From Botryococcus braunii (taxonomy: Eukaryota > Chlorophyta > Trebouxiophyceae), in contig KV908731.1 in the NCBI GenBank assembly GCA_002005505.1, forward strand, positions 34,512-80,904: a stretch of DNA of 46,393 bases, read 5' to 3'. The position numbers and the translations under genes are program-made. Positions 1 through 10,555 of the stretch are shown piece after piece. The notes under the pieces are model-generated. The model had not been told where the DNA came from, did not search any database, and was given only the letters and a program-made list of their open reading frames with translations. The first letter of the stretch is position 1; every line of letters starts with the position of its first letter.

Positions 1-19
1 AGAGAGAGAGGGGGAGAGA

Positions 20-105
<86 letters not shown>

Positions 106-114
106 AAAAAAAAA

Positions 115-157
<43 letters not shown>

Positions 158-169
158 AGAAGAGAAAAA

Positions 170-202
<33 letters not shown>

Positions 203-214
203 AGAAGAGAGAGA

Positions 215-258
<44 letters not shown>
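1..258. repeat. (AG)n / poly-A microsatellite
   Basis: The window opens in a purine-only tract of AG dinucleotides broken by A-rich blocks (about 101-174 and 215-222). It probably lies in an intron of the MDHAR gene whose 3' exons follow, because no coding sequence is seen before 758. The tract is likely truncated by the window edge. Confidence 0.95.
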
Positions 259-262
<4 letters not shown>

Positions 263-757
263 CTGGGGTTGAACAACCATTGAAGTGGGCAAATTGGGCA
301 GGAGTAGGATCAGAGGGGTTTGGATGAGTGTCTGGATGCAAGAGGAGCAAAAGAGAAGGGTACTAGCAGGAACAAGGAGGGAGCTAGGCTCTGGATCAAG
401 CAGGGACAAGGAGGTGAGGATGACTGCAAGAGTTCATGTAAGGGTCCCGGACGAAGCAGCGGATGCAGCATCTCCGTGGTTTCAAAAGAAACTGAAAAGC
501 ATTGCGAATGCATAATTGCTGCAGTGACATGGGGCCTGGACTAGTGTTTTTGCTCCATGTGGCAGCATGCGTACTCCCAGCCAACATGCAGAGTGCCACG
601 AAGCATACATACTCCCAGCCATCATGCAGAGTGCCACGAAGCATACATACTCCCAGCCATCATGCAGAGTGCCACGAAGCATACATACTCCCAGCCATCA
701 TACACCCTCAGCCAGCATAAGAGAGGCGTAAGGACAGGAGAATTGCCTGGGGCGCAG
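259..757 (+). other. Probable MDHAR intron (3' part)
   Basis: No reading frame here resembles MDHAR or another known protein. The stretch ends in a plausible 3' splice site (GGCGCAG before 758) and holds a three-copy minisatellite at 585-698. I read it as the 3' part of an intron; earlier MDHAR exons must lie left of the window. Confidence 0.6.
585..698 (+). repeat. 38-bp tandem repeat, 3 copies
   Basis: Three head-to-tail, essentially identical copies of a 38-bp unit (585-622, 623-660, 661-698) contain the segment GCCACGAAGCATACATACTC. A partial copy follows. It lies within the intron upstream of the first visible MDHAR exon. Confidence 0.9.
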
Positions 758-891
758 GTGACACCACAGTGTTAAAGGACGGCAGCAAGCTGGAGAACGA
801 TCTGGTGCTGGTGGGGGTGGGTGCCAAGCCTAATTTGGAGCTGTTCAGCGGGCAGGTGGACTTCCTTCAGGAGCGGCCCGGCGGTATCAAG
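758..891 (+). CDS. Monodehydroascorbate reductase, internal exon
   Basis: This exon encodes GDTTVLKDGSKLENDLVLVG followed by VGAKPNLELFSGQV and ends at GGIK. It matches the part of plant-type MDHAR (FAD/NAD(P)H-dependent, pyridine nucleotide-disulphide oxidoreductase family) that closes the NAD(P)H-binding domain and runs toward the second FAD-binding segment. The enzyme reduces the monodehydroascorbate radical to ascorbate in the ascorbate-glutathione cycle. Boundaries come from a CAG acceptor at 755-757 and an AAG|GT donor at 891/892. The last codon is complete, so the intron is phase 0. The N-terminal Rossmann fold (GxGxxG) is not in the window. No start codon belongs here because this is an internal exon. 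Identification rests on continuity with the next two exons. Confidence 0.85.
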
Positions 892-897
892 GTCCCT

Positions 898-1034
898 GCC
901 CTTCTTGCTTGCCTGCCCTTCTTGCTTGCCTGCCCTTCTTGCTTGCCTGCCTTCTTGCTTGCCTGCCCTTCTTGCTTGCCTGCCTTCTTGCTTGCCTGCC
1001 CTTCTTGCTTGCCTGCCCTTCTTGCTTGCCTGCC
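898..1034 (+). repeat. 16/17-bp minisatellite in MDHAR intron
   Basis: About eight copies of CCCTTCTTGCTTGCCTG, alternating irregularly with a 16-bp variant lacking one C. The array begins only about 6 bp after the 5' splice site, so it lies at the very start of the intron. It is pyrimidine-rich on the sense strand. Confidence 0.92.
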
Positions 1035-1131
1035 GGCTCTCGCCCGCTTGCTCCTTGTGTCACAAGTATTCAAATCCGCCACACCTTTTACACATGTGCA
1101 CGCACACGCACACACACAGACATGCATGCAG

Positions 1132-1492
<361 letters not shown>

Positions 1493-1709
1493 GGGGGCGC
1501 GCGCGTGCATGGCGGGCATGCGCGCTCGTGTGCGTGTGCGTGTGTGGTCTCCCGCCCTGTGGAGCTCCCGCACCGCCCCCCCCCACACACACACAGAGGA
1601 CGGAGTGAGGGAGAGGTTGTGCTGCATGCGTGGGCTTGGAAGATGAGCAGCTTGAACAGGGTCTTGCATGCCATGCAGTGACGGGCCCCGGGGGGGGGGG
1701 GGTGTTCAG

Positions 1710-1928
1710 GTGGATGGGAACCTGAGGACCAGCAATCCGGATGTGTATGCTATAGGGGATGTGGCAGCTTTCCCGCTGCTCAAATACGGCATCACAACCC
1801 GGCAGGAGCACGTGACAAATGCCCGCAGCAGCGCTGTCCACGCCATCTCCTCCATCCTGGACCCGTCCACGCCGCCGTATGACTACCTTCCCTTCTTCTA
1901 CAGCCGCGTCTACAACCTGTCATGGCAG
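1710..1928 (+). CDS. Monodehydroascorbate reductase, penultimate exon
   Basis: This 219-bp exon (73 codons, phase 0 at both ends) encodes VDGNLRTSNPDVYAIGDVAA, then the segments EHVTNARSSAVHA and YDYLPFFYSRVYNLSWQ. The PDVYAIGDVA motif is the second FAD-binding (GD) motif of the disulphide-reductase fold. YDYLPFFYSR and LSWQ are conserved MDHAR-family signatures entering the C-terminal interface domain. The acceptor is TTCAG|GTG at 1709/1710 and the donor CAG|GTGCGC at 1928/1929. The join from GGIK (exon before) to VDGN reproduces the family pattern of GGIK followed by a T-x-x-PDVYA(I/V)GD stretch. No frameshift or stop is seen. Confidence 0.93.
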
Positions 1929-2155
1929 GTGCGCTGCACAAGCGCTGCTCCTTTCCTTGGAAAGAAGGGTAACAAGTATATCCCTAGTGTGGGGTGAAGA
2001 GTTCGGTTCCACATCGGGGTTAGGGTTGGTTTATAGGGTGGTGGCGTGACTGGTTGTTATTGAAGTTTGTAAGTCATGTCTTTGCTGCAACGCGCTGCTT
2101 CCTTGCCCCACCCCTTCTCCCCCCCTCTCTCTCCCCCCCTGGTGTCAGCTCGCGC

Positions 2156-2359
<204 letters not shown>

Positions 2360-2829
2360 CGCTCTTTCCTGTCTCTCTTGTCGCCCCCCCCCTGGCGTGC
2401 GCTGGCATGCGTGTTTATCTGTCCCGGACATCGTGTGGATGAGGAATGTCACTGATTACTAATCACTGATTAGGTGACTCCAGAGCCAGGGAATGCGTAG
2501 GGCCCTTTCCAAGTACCCATTTCCGTCGAGCCCGTCTTAGCAGTGAACGAGTGGAATCCCTATTTTTTTTACCTTAACAGTGATCAACCTTATTTTGAGG
2601 GTCCAGTTTCCTCTGGAGGCCGCAGCCCCTCTCATCACGAGTGACGTGGGGAGGGGTTGCATGACAAAGTGGTCCTCAACTGGTTCAGGAGGTCCCTTTG
2701 GATGTGATTTGTTTTTGGGGGGGGGGGGGCGTGGGCATGGGGTACTCCGCATGTAGGGTTAATGTTACTGATTTTTGGGGGAAGGGGGTACTTTGTATAG
2801 GGCCTTTGGCATGTAGGGTTAACATTACT

Positions 2830-2844
2830 GTATGTGTGTGTGTC

Positions 2845-2907
<63 letters not shown>
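2830..2907 (+). repeat. (TG)n microsatellite near the last 3' splice site
   Basis: A near-pure TG tract ends about 80 bp upstream of the acceptor of the terminal MDHAR exon. It follows two copies of a short motif containing GCATGTAGGGTTAA (about 2750-2764 and 2809-2823) and G-runs at 2717-2729. Confidence 0.95.
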
Positions 2908-2910
<3 letters not shown>

Positions 2911-2989
2911 TCTCCTGCAAGATTTGGATCTTCAAGATTTCACTCTTTACGGCTGAGGATGGTTCCCCGCCTTGCTGGGGAACTTGCAG

Positions 2990-3208
2990 TTCTACGGGTG
3001 GAGCGACGGCACGGAGCCGATTTTCTTTGGGGACAAGTCTGTGGGCAAGTTCGGGACCTATTTCGTGAAGGAGGGCAAGGTGGTGGGCGCCTTCTTAGAG
3101 AGCGGGACGCCGGAGGAGAATGCCGCCATCAAGAAGTTGGCGGCTACCCAGCCGCCCGCCCCCTCTGACTTGGCCGCCCTCGGCATCGACTTCGCCGCCA
3201 AGCTTTGA
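2990..3208 (+). CDS. Monodehydroascorbate reductase, terminal exon
   Basis: The exon starts after the CAG acceptor at 2987-2989 in phase 0 and encodes FYGWSDGTEPIFFGD, then KFGTYFVKEGKVVGAFLESG, TPEENAAIKKLA and a short Pro/Ala-rich tail, ending at TGA 3206-3208. GKVVGAFLESGTPEEN is a hallmark of the MDHAR C-terminal domain. The last residues are FAAKL; the terminal AKL tripeptide resembles a peroxisomal PTS1 signal, and peroxisomal plant MDHAR isoforms end in similar tripeptides. Targeting is inference. The neighbours downstream are repeats, so no operon-like or divergent partner is visible. Confidence 0.93.
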   Translation, partial: FYGWSDGTEPIFFGDKSVGKFGTYFVKEGKVVGAFLESGTPEENAAIKKLAATQPPAPSDLAALGIDFAAKL

Positions 3209-3307
3209 ATCCCCTCCCCCTCCAAGCCCCGTCTCATTTCGCTCGGAGCCAAATTTCTCACTCTTGTTCCTGTTGGGGTCATCGCCCCATACTACCTCTT
3301 AAATTGT
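3209..3307 (+). other. Probable MDHAR 3' UTR
   Basis: A short pyrimidine-rich stretch follows the stop codon. No clear AATAAA or algal TGTAA signal was found close by, so the 3' end of the transcript cannot be fixed. Confidence 0.4.
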
Positions 3308-3483
3308 TGGGATGGGGTCATTGCCCCCATACTTTCTCTTTTTCCTGGGATGGGGTCATTGGCCCCATACTTTCTCTTTTTCCTGGGATGGGGTCCTAGG
3401 CCCCATACTTTCTCTTTTTCCTGGGATGTGGTCATCGCCCCCATACGTTCTCTTTTTCCTGGGATGGGGTCGTCGCCCCCGTC
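3308..3483 (+). repeat. Tandem repeat of about 38 bp with self-complementary core
   Basis: Five imperfect copies of a unit built from GGGATGGGGTCATTGCCCCC followed by ATACTTTCTCTTTTTCCT. The GGGG...CCCC part of each unit can fold on itself, so a transcript through the array would form a row of small hairpins. The array starts 100 bp after the MDHAR stop and may be transcribed in its 3' UTR. Confidence 0.9.
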
Positions 3484-4789
3484 AGCTTTGCCGCTAGGCC
3501 GTGACCTCGTCCATATTATTTTCGGCATGCATTCCTCCCACCCCTTCCCGGGCCCCCCCTTCCCCCCAAAAAGGGGGAAGGGGGCGGAGGAAAAGGGAAG
3601 CAATGGGCTGTTCTGGGTAGAGTTCTAGGTAGAGTTCTAGGTAGAGACACGGTAGTTCCTGATATGAATTGATTCTTTTGAGATTACGTTCCGTCACACC
3701 ACCCTCCCCCCCGCCCCCCTTATTCCTCGAGGTTTGTTTTAAAAGATGGGGGGGGGGGGTACTTTCCATGCGTCCACCCCCTTCATCTCATCAGCCGTTA
3801 ATGGCTGGACAGATGTATTCATCGTCATGTTTTTCTTCCTTCTTCCTTACCTTGAGGGGTTTTTTTTTTTTTTTGGGGGGGGGGGGGGGTCGGTAAGGTT
3901 ACCATGCTTACCAGACAGCTGCAAGCTAAGATGGTTCTCCTCCCCATCCCGTGCCTCCCCCCACGTCCCCGATTGTTTTGGGGGGGAGGGGTACTTTTGG
4001 GGATCAGTCTATGCACTGCCTTGGATCTCGTCTCAGTCCTTCAAAATCTCTGCCCGGGAGGTAACAGTACTGCTAACATGGCTAGTTTAACAGGTTAGTT
4101 AACGGGATCTAGGAGGTTGCTAACATGGTACTAAATATTGGGATGGTTTTGGCGCATACGAGCGCACTCGTCCGCGTGCATAGGTAAGGGCAGCTTTTCT
4201 GGGGGATGCAGTTCTCCCCGCCACGGAATGGTGTGGGTCGAACCTTTTCAAATGTCCACACGCCCCCGGCTCCCCTCCGGGGTGTTGGGGAGATTGGAGT
4301 CGGATGTTTCGGGTGTCGGGCCAAGCTTCAGACCTTTGGAAGAGAGTGTCGGGAACTTGTATGGATGGAATATTGGGTCGGTGCCGTGTGGGGTTTCAGG
4401 GTTGGGTATTAACGGCTGGGTTTCTGGATCTTGGGCTTTTTGGACGGTTGGAGACGTGCTTTAGAGACGTGCGTTCCACACGCTTGCCAATCATGTGAGC
4501 AGATGGAATGGTGCCTCTACGTGGGAGTACCCTTATACCGACAGCCCACAGGGAGCTCCTTGTGGACGCCTGGTAGCATCTGTTTGATGGTGTTCTCCTT
4601 CTCCAAGCTAAACTTTCCGCAGTAGGCATGCGGTCTCCGAATCCAATGGCCCCCAATCTAGGGAGGATGAGGGTGAGGGACCAGCCGTTGACACTTGCGC
4701 GTTCAGCGGCGCGTTGCTGTCTGCCATGCTCGGTGGGAGGAACCACGGAGAGGGGCGCGAAGGTATATTATATACTATGGAAAGAAGCG
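3484..4789. other. Non-coding, homopolymer-rich DNA
   Basis: No convincing gene. The stretch holds G-runs (3747-3758, 3874-3888), a T-run (3858-3873), C/G-rich inverted pieces near 3556-3600 and a duplicated TAGGTAGAGTTC motif near 3615-3645. All open frames here are short and without recognisable motifs. Confidence 0.5.
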
Positions 4790-4965
4790 CGTGGGTGAAT
4801 ATCCCGTGGGTACTGGGATAAAGCGCGGGATGAAGTGTGGGTGCAAATCCAGGGGTACCGGGATAAACCGCGGGATAAAGTGTGGGCGCCTATCCCACGG
4901 GTACCGGGGTAAACACCGGGATAAAATTGTGGGTGCCCATCGCAGGGGTACCGGGATAATACTAT
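4790..4965 (+). repeat. Minisatellite, units of about 50-55 bp
   Basis: Four imperfect copies share the pattern GGGTACCGGGATAAA...GTGGGTGC..ATCC. The KpnI-like core GGTACC recurs at about 4853, 4900 and 4948, with a degenerate first copy (GGTACTGGGATAAA) near 4807. Confidence 0.85.
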
Positions 4966-5964
4966 GTGCTATATAGTAAATTGCGGGACAGGGAATGCGA
5001 TGGTTAGAGTCAGCAAGGGTATTTGATGGAAAGAACGCTTAAATTGCTGGTGGGGCGGCAGGCCCTGCTTATCAAGCGGTAGCTTCCCTTGTGGGGATGT
5101 AGAGGTTGGGTTTCAGAGAAGTTAGGGTCTTTCATGGTTTGTGAACATCCCTTCATTTGTAAGCCGAGTCAAGCATTTCTATCCTAAAAAAGTGGAAAGG
5201 TTGAATGGCTATGAAATAAGATGGATGGCTGCATCAAGAGTCACATGGATGGGAAGCGCATGCCTTGGTCGTGCTCTTAGAATACCAGGCGATAGAGATG
5301 CTGTTCCTGCAACAGAGCCATGCCTTTTGGGGTTCGTACTCACACACCGCGTCAAGTGTTAATGGCCAGCGTGAAATTTGAGTGTGAAACTTGAAGGGAA
5401 GGGGGCTCTGTTTGTCCACAGCTTTGGAGGGTTTGGATAGATGATGGAAGTTTGAAATGTAGGTGAGCTTTCTGGGGCTTACTTGGAATGTCTGTGGGGC
5501 GTTTTGTTTTGTTGTTGGGTGGGGGGGGGGGGGGGTATTTGGATGTTGGCGGGGTTTTTGTTGGATTCAGCGTCTGACAAGGACAAGGTGACAAAGGACA
5601 AGGTGACAAGGTTGCAACAATTGTTGCTGTTTGAATGGTTGGTATTGTTGTTGTATTGAGAAGGGTGTTAATAAGTTTGCCAATAAATTTATGTGCAAGA
5701 TTAGCGTGTTGGCTGTAGCCCAAACTGTCAGATCGTGGACTACCACATAGGATGGCGACCTTGCACGCTTATTGCCGCCAAATTGGCCGGTCCTTGCAAT
5801 AAGAATGGAAGCCGGGTGGAGATGGGCCTGGCTCCACGTAGTGCCCTTGCAGTGCGGACCACGTGGTGCCACGTGGAGCTGGGTTAGCTTTACAGTGGTG
5901 CGTGTTCCCGATCTGCGTGTGCCTGTGTGGATGGTTATGTGCGTCGGTGCCTGCGCGCGAGCGT
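4966..5964. other. No gene recognised
   Basis: Mixed-composition DNA with a G-run at 5520-5535 and short CAAGGTGACAA repeats near 5578-5612. No open frame gives a recognisable protein. Confidence 0.4.
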
Positions 5965-5978
5965 GTGCGCACGCGCGC

Positions 5979-6043
<65 letters not shown>
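5965..6043 (+). repeat. (GC)n-(GT)n microsatellite
   Basis: A short alternating GC run (about 5971-5993) continues directly into (GT)n up to 6043. Alternating purine-pyrimidine DNA of this kind is a classical Z-DNA-prone sequence. Confidence 0.95.
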
Positions 6044-6046
<3 letters not shown>

Positions 6047-6383
6047 CGGGGTTGGGGCTGGGGACGCTCGGGGGCAAATGTTGGGAGATGGAGTTTGCAG
6101 GGGAAGAAATTTTGAAGAGATGGGGGAAGTTGGTGTGTGGGAGTGGAGGGCCGCGACCTGGACGGTCACCGCTGGGTTGTCAGATGGGCAGACAACTTGA
6201 AAGACTGGCTTCGTCACCTCACCCGGTCTCAGCATGTCTCCATCCTACGGTGGAATCCAAGCCTAAGTGGGTAAAGATCCCACATCTTCCTGTAAACCGC
6301 CTGGGCCTAATAGGGGGGGCGCCTCACTCCGGAGGAATCCCCCCGCCCACTCACTCTCTCTCTGTCTGTGTGTGTGTGTGCGC

Positions 6384-6426
<43 letters not shown>

Positions 6427-7010
6427 TGGGTGTGGGTCATCTACCATCTCGAGAGTTTTGAAATGGTTTGCCGAACTGGACGTCCATGCGTTGACGCCGT
6501 TGGCAATGCATATCCGCCGAAGGGAAGAGCATGGTGTTAGGCATGTGCAGCACTATGCGTGCCATGTGTATGTGTGGAGCTTGAAATGCATGTTCCTGCA
6601 AATGCAGAGAAGGGCGCAAGGTAATTGTGGTGTTGCGTGGTTGGAAGTGCAGGTCTACGACAAGGCGAGGAGTATGGCGGTTCGAAGGAGTATGGCGGAA
6701 AATTGGACGGGACGGGGCGTGAAGTGTTGTACAATCAAACAAACTGGTGTTGTCAAATTGGCTGGCTGGTGGTCTGTCAAATTGGCTGTGGATTCATCGG
6801 TGGTTTGGCAATGGTGAGTGCCTCATTTATCTTTTTATAAGGAGCATGGCGTGACCACTGGTCGAGTTTGTGTGTTTGTGTTTTGTGTATGTAACTGGTA
6901 TGGGCGTGGGTGAGCAAGGATAAGAATGGAGAAACAGCCCAAACGCCCGAGTGTCTCCCAAAGTGTGTGTGTGCCCATGGGCGCATGCCTCCGAGCGCGC
7001 GTGCGTGCAC
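6044..7010. other. No gene recognised; includes a (GT)n tract
   Basis: A (GT)n tract lies at 6364-6424. At 6735-6790 the 15-bp sequence TGTCAAATTGGCTG occurs twice, 25-30 bp apart. Open frames are short and show no domains. Confidence 0.4.
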
Positions 7011-7012
7011 GC

Positions 7013-7063
<51 letters not shown>

Positions 7064-7138
7064 CGTGTGTGCGTGTGTGTACGTTCATGCGTGCGTGTTT
7101 TAAGTGTGTTTGCACGCGTGTGTGCATGCGAGCAATTA

Positions 7139-7140
<2 letters not shown>

Positions 7141-7203
<63 letters not shown>

Positions 7204-7755
7204 GGGGGTGAGTGTGGCTGTGATCCTCATACAGGCTGGTCTTGCAGGGTTAAAAGGATCTGGAGGAGCCCAATAAGGCGTTGCTGGAGGCGACATTTGC
7301 TGCGCCTTTAAAGGTTCTACGCAGCTGTGTGGTGGTCACATTAGGGAGCATTGTGGAAGATGGCAAGCTGGATGGTGTTGTCAAAGCTTCAGCAAGCGTC
7401 GTTTGATTTTCAGGTACGAGCACCCGAGTCTGGGAGGGAGGGAGGGAGCGTAGGCGGTCGAGGGCGCATTTCCGGGGTCTGTTCGTTAGAGTTTTTGTTT
7501 ATGTGTAGACGCTAAGTCTGGCGACCCAAACACCCCACGGTTGTGGATAGGTGGAGATGGCATGTATTGGACTTCTACTTTCCTCCAGAGCGATTTCAAC
7601 TTGTGCCGCATGGCATTCTAGTGGAAGTGCTAGGCGCGATGGCGACCCTGTCCTTGGCTTTCCTCTTGCCACGTTGCATGGATCTCAATGAGGTTGGGAT
7701 GACAGGGGGTAGCCTTTGGACAAAGCTATCGTTGCCAAGCTTGTGGACAATTTGC
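7141..7755 (+). repeat. Left arm of large inverted duplication
   Basis: From (GT)n at 7141-7197 through the G-run, CTCATACAGGCTGG, TCTGGAGGAGCCCAA, GGGAGGGAGGGAGG, GACGCTAAGTCTGG and GGCATTCTAGT to CCAAGCTTGTGGACAA, this segment reappears inverted at 8155-8828 with clear but imperfect identity. Both arms keep a CTTGCAG|G splice-acceptor-like site followed by an exon-like stretch ([13 protein letters not shown] here; LEEPKMALLEGD in the other arm). I do not recognise the gene family. Another (GT)n tract lies just outside at 7016-7059. Confidence 0.85.
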
Positions 7756-7821
7756 ATTATGCTATGCCAGTTAGTTTCCTCTCTGGCTTTGTAGCGCATA
7801 TGGCTGAGTTGACCCCTACTC

Positions 7822-7995
<174 letters not shown>

Positions 7996-8154
7996 CCCCC
8001 TCTCTCCTTATATATGGATCTTCCACATATATCTTTGTCCTTCTCAACCTAATACCAGGGGACATGAACAACGTATGTTAACCTATAGAAAGATTACAGG
8101 TGGAGGTCCGAACATCTTAAGTGCATTGTATGCATCACTTCGGTGGCGGTGCTT

Positions 8155-8739
8155 GTCCGCAAGCTTGGCTACAATAGCAATGTTATAAGGCTACCCACTG
8201 TCATCGCCAACGTCATTGAGATCCATGCAACGTTGCAAAGAGGAAAGCCGACGACAAGGTGGCCATCGCGCCTAGCCCTTCGACTAGAATGCCATGTTTG
8301 ACGAGTTGAAATGGTTTTAGAGGAATAGAAGAAGTTCACTGCATGCCATCTCCAACTATCCACAAATGTGGTATGTTCGGGTCACCAGACTTAGCGTCTA
8401 CACATAAACAAACACTCTAATGAACAGGTCCCGGAAATGGGCCCTCGCCCACCTGCCCTCCCTCCCTCCCGGACTCAGGTGCTCGTACCCAAAAAATGAA
8501 AGATGCTTGCTCAAGCTTTGACAAGACCATGTGGCTTGCCATCTTCCACAATACTCCTAATGTGACCACCAACGGCGCAGCGAATGTCCCCCTCCAGCAA
8601 GGCCATCTTGGGCTCCTCCAGATATTTGTACCCCTGCAAGACCATGGTTCTCATACAGCCTGGCCAGGCTGTATGAGAATCACAGCCCCCCCCCCCCCCA
8701 ACACACACACACACACCCACACGCGCACGCACATGGACG

Positions 8740-8828
<89 letters not shown>
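8155..8828 (-). repeat. Right arm of large inverted duplication
   Basis: Reverse-complement relative of 7141-7755: CCGCAAGCTTGGCTAC, GAGATCCATGCAACGTTGCA, CTAGAATGCCATG, CCAGACTTAGCGTC, CCCTCCCTCCCTCCCGGA, GGGCTCCTCCAGATA, CTGCAAGACC and then (CA)n at 8701-8828. The outer (CA)n is the complement of the (GT)n bordering the left arm, so the microsatellite belongs to the duplicated unit. The arms differ by many substitutions and small indels, so the event is not recent. Confidence 0.85.
8648..8679. repeat. 32-bp perfect palindrome
   Basis: TTCTCATACAGCCTGG followed immediately by its exact reverse complement. The left arm of the inverted duplication has only one half of it, at 7229-7242 with one change. 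The palindrome therefore arose by a local inverted duplication within the right arm. Confidence 0.95.
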
Positions 8829-8830
<2 letters not shown>

Positions 8831-9590
8831 GCGGGCACGCGCGCGCACATACACGCACAGACACAAAACGCTGCGCACAATATAGGTCGAGAGACCGCTC
8901 GATGTGCACAATTAGTTGCACCACAATAAGGCCAACGGAATCCACCCACACTCTTATGAGAAACGTACCGTCTCTTAACCCGCCACTGTAGCGGTGGCAG
9001 CTCCGACTTGGCAAGACTCCTTGGTACCGCTGCAGCACAACTGGCCGTCGTAAGCTGTAGACACCATGCTAGTCACAACATTGCACACCTGTAAGAACGA
9101 GCACGCCACACCCCAATTAGCTCGATCTTCTCCACCCACCACAACACAATCAGATTAATGTTTTTCACTTATCTACTAAGGAAAAACTCTGTCGCAAAAG
9201 CCCACCACCACCGTGACCACCTCCTCCGGCGGCCACATGATGCTACACACTAATTATCACAAACGATCCTTCTTATGGCATGCTTGGGCCAATGGAGTGG
9301 TTCGCTACTTTCCTTGTAGCTGTACGTACAGTATTCCGTATACATACGTACCGTGCACAAGGCAAAAATACTGCAATTTGCCAACCATGCGCCGGACAGG
9401 TCCTGATGGTGTCGAGGCTCTGGTGCCTCGGGATTGACAATTGCCGAGGCATAGCGGAGTTCTGGCGGGGATTTCCGGAAGGCTCGATGGAGGGAGGGGC
9501 CTCGGCTATATTTCGTTTGTTACACCTTTCGGGTGTGAGGCCAACGAGGGAATTTGAAGGTTAGGTGGAATAGGTGGTTATTCTTTTCCT
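8829..9590. other. No gene recognised
   Basis: Unique-looking DNA. A 94-aa open frame at 9280-9564 shows no domain, no conserved motif and no splice context that I can support. Confidence 0.4.
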
Positions 9591-10555
9591 TGTTGGCCAG
9601 AATCAGACAGATTGAACGAAACGTGTCTATTAGTAAATCTAGATATAGTTTTTAGGAGTGAAGAAACATTTTCGAGAGTTTCTATGTAGTATCTCTGATT
9701 CTATATAGAGTAGAGCATGTTTTATCTGATTCTATATAGAGTAGAGTATATTTTATCTGATTCTATCCACTCTTCATATCGTTCCCCTTGTTTTGGATCG
9801 AAGAGAAACATTTGGTACCAAAAGGCAAATCTGCAAGGTCAGAGTACCTTTTTGGGCCGGGATAAGATTGAGTAGAAAAATTATCTCGTATATACTGTCT
9901 CTTTATATGTTCTTCATCCTTTGAGGACGGATATCTTAAGGAACTCTCAGTAGAGGATCTTTTATTTCACTCTGGTCACTTTGTCCAGCTAGAAAGACAA
10001 GATTTTTGCGGAAATATCTTTCTCAATAGAGGAGATTATCTTGAATTGCAATTTCACTTATAATTGGAACTTGAGAAAGATCTTGAGAAGCATTGGTTAA
10101 ACCGAAAACCTCTTTTGTGAAGGGTTGGGATGCTTTTTCTATTCCTCCAAGAGCTTTCACCTAAGCCTCATAAGAAGCTTTTTTCCCTTTGCTAAAACTA
10201 GAGTTAACGGAATTGGGTAACATGCTTTTGCAGAAAAGATAAAAATGTTCCCTTCTGTCTGTTTCTCTATTTCCAAGAAAAAGAGCTTCACTTCCTTTTC
10301 CTGCATTAAACTTAACTATATCAGATTAAGTTTCGAAGCGGCGCGAAAATAATTTTGTGAAGAATGAACTCTCTCCTTTTCTAGATGAAGAATACTTATT
10401 AACGACATATTGTCTTGAGAGTTTGCTAATTGATGAAAAACTACTTCCTAGGCTATGTTCATGCCTTGCCGAACCTATCATAATGTCATCAAACAGTGAC
10501 TTGGATTGCATTCTAATTAACCAACTGTTTACTTGACTTCCTCTAGTGCTACACA
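9591..10555. other. AT-rich island
   Basis: Composition shifts abruptly to AT-rich with few CpG, unlike both flanks. It carries two full and one partial copy of a 31-bp repeat, ATCTGATTCTATATAGAGTA..., at about 9690-9765. Its texture resembles organelle intergenic DNA, but I find no organelle gene in it; the origin is unknown. Confidence 0.45.

Noticed and set aside
585..698. CRISPR-like array
   Set aside because: Units of 38 bp are directly adjacent without unique spacers; a simple minisatellite in an intron.
5769..7311. Cys-Val, His-Thr and Ala-Arg repeat frames
   Set aside because: Translations of GT/CA and GC dinucleotide tracts; no flanking domain.
8511..9038. 175-aa minus-strand frame containing LEEPKMALLE
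   Set aside because: Most of it is GT-tract translation; only the short exon-like part conserved in the inverted arm may be real.
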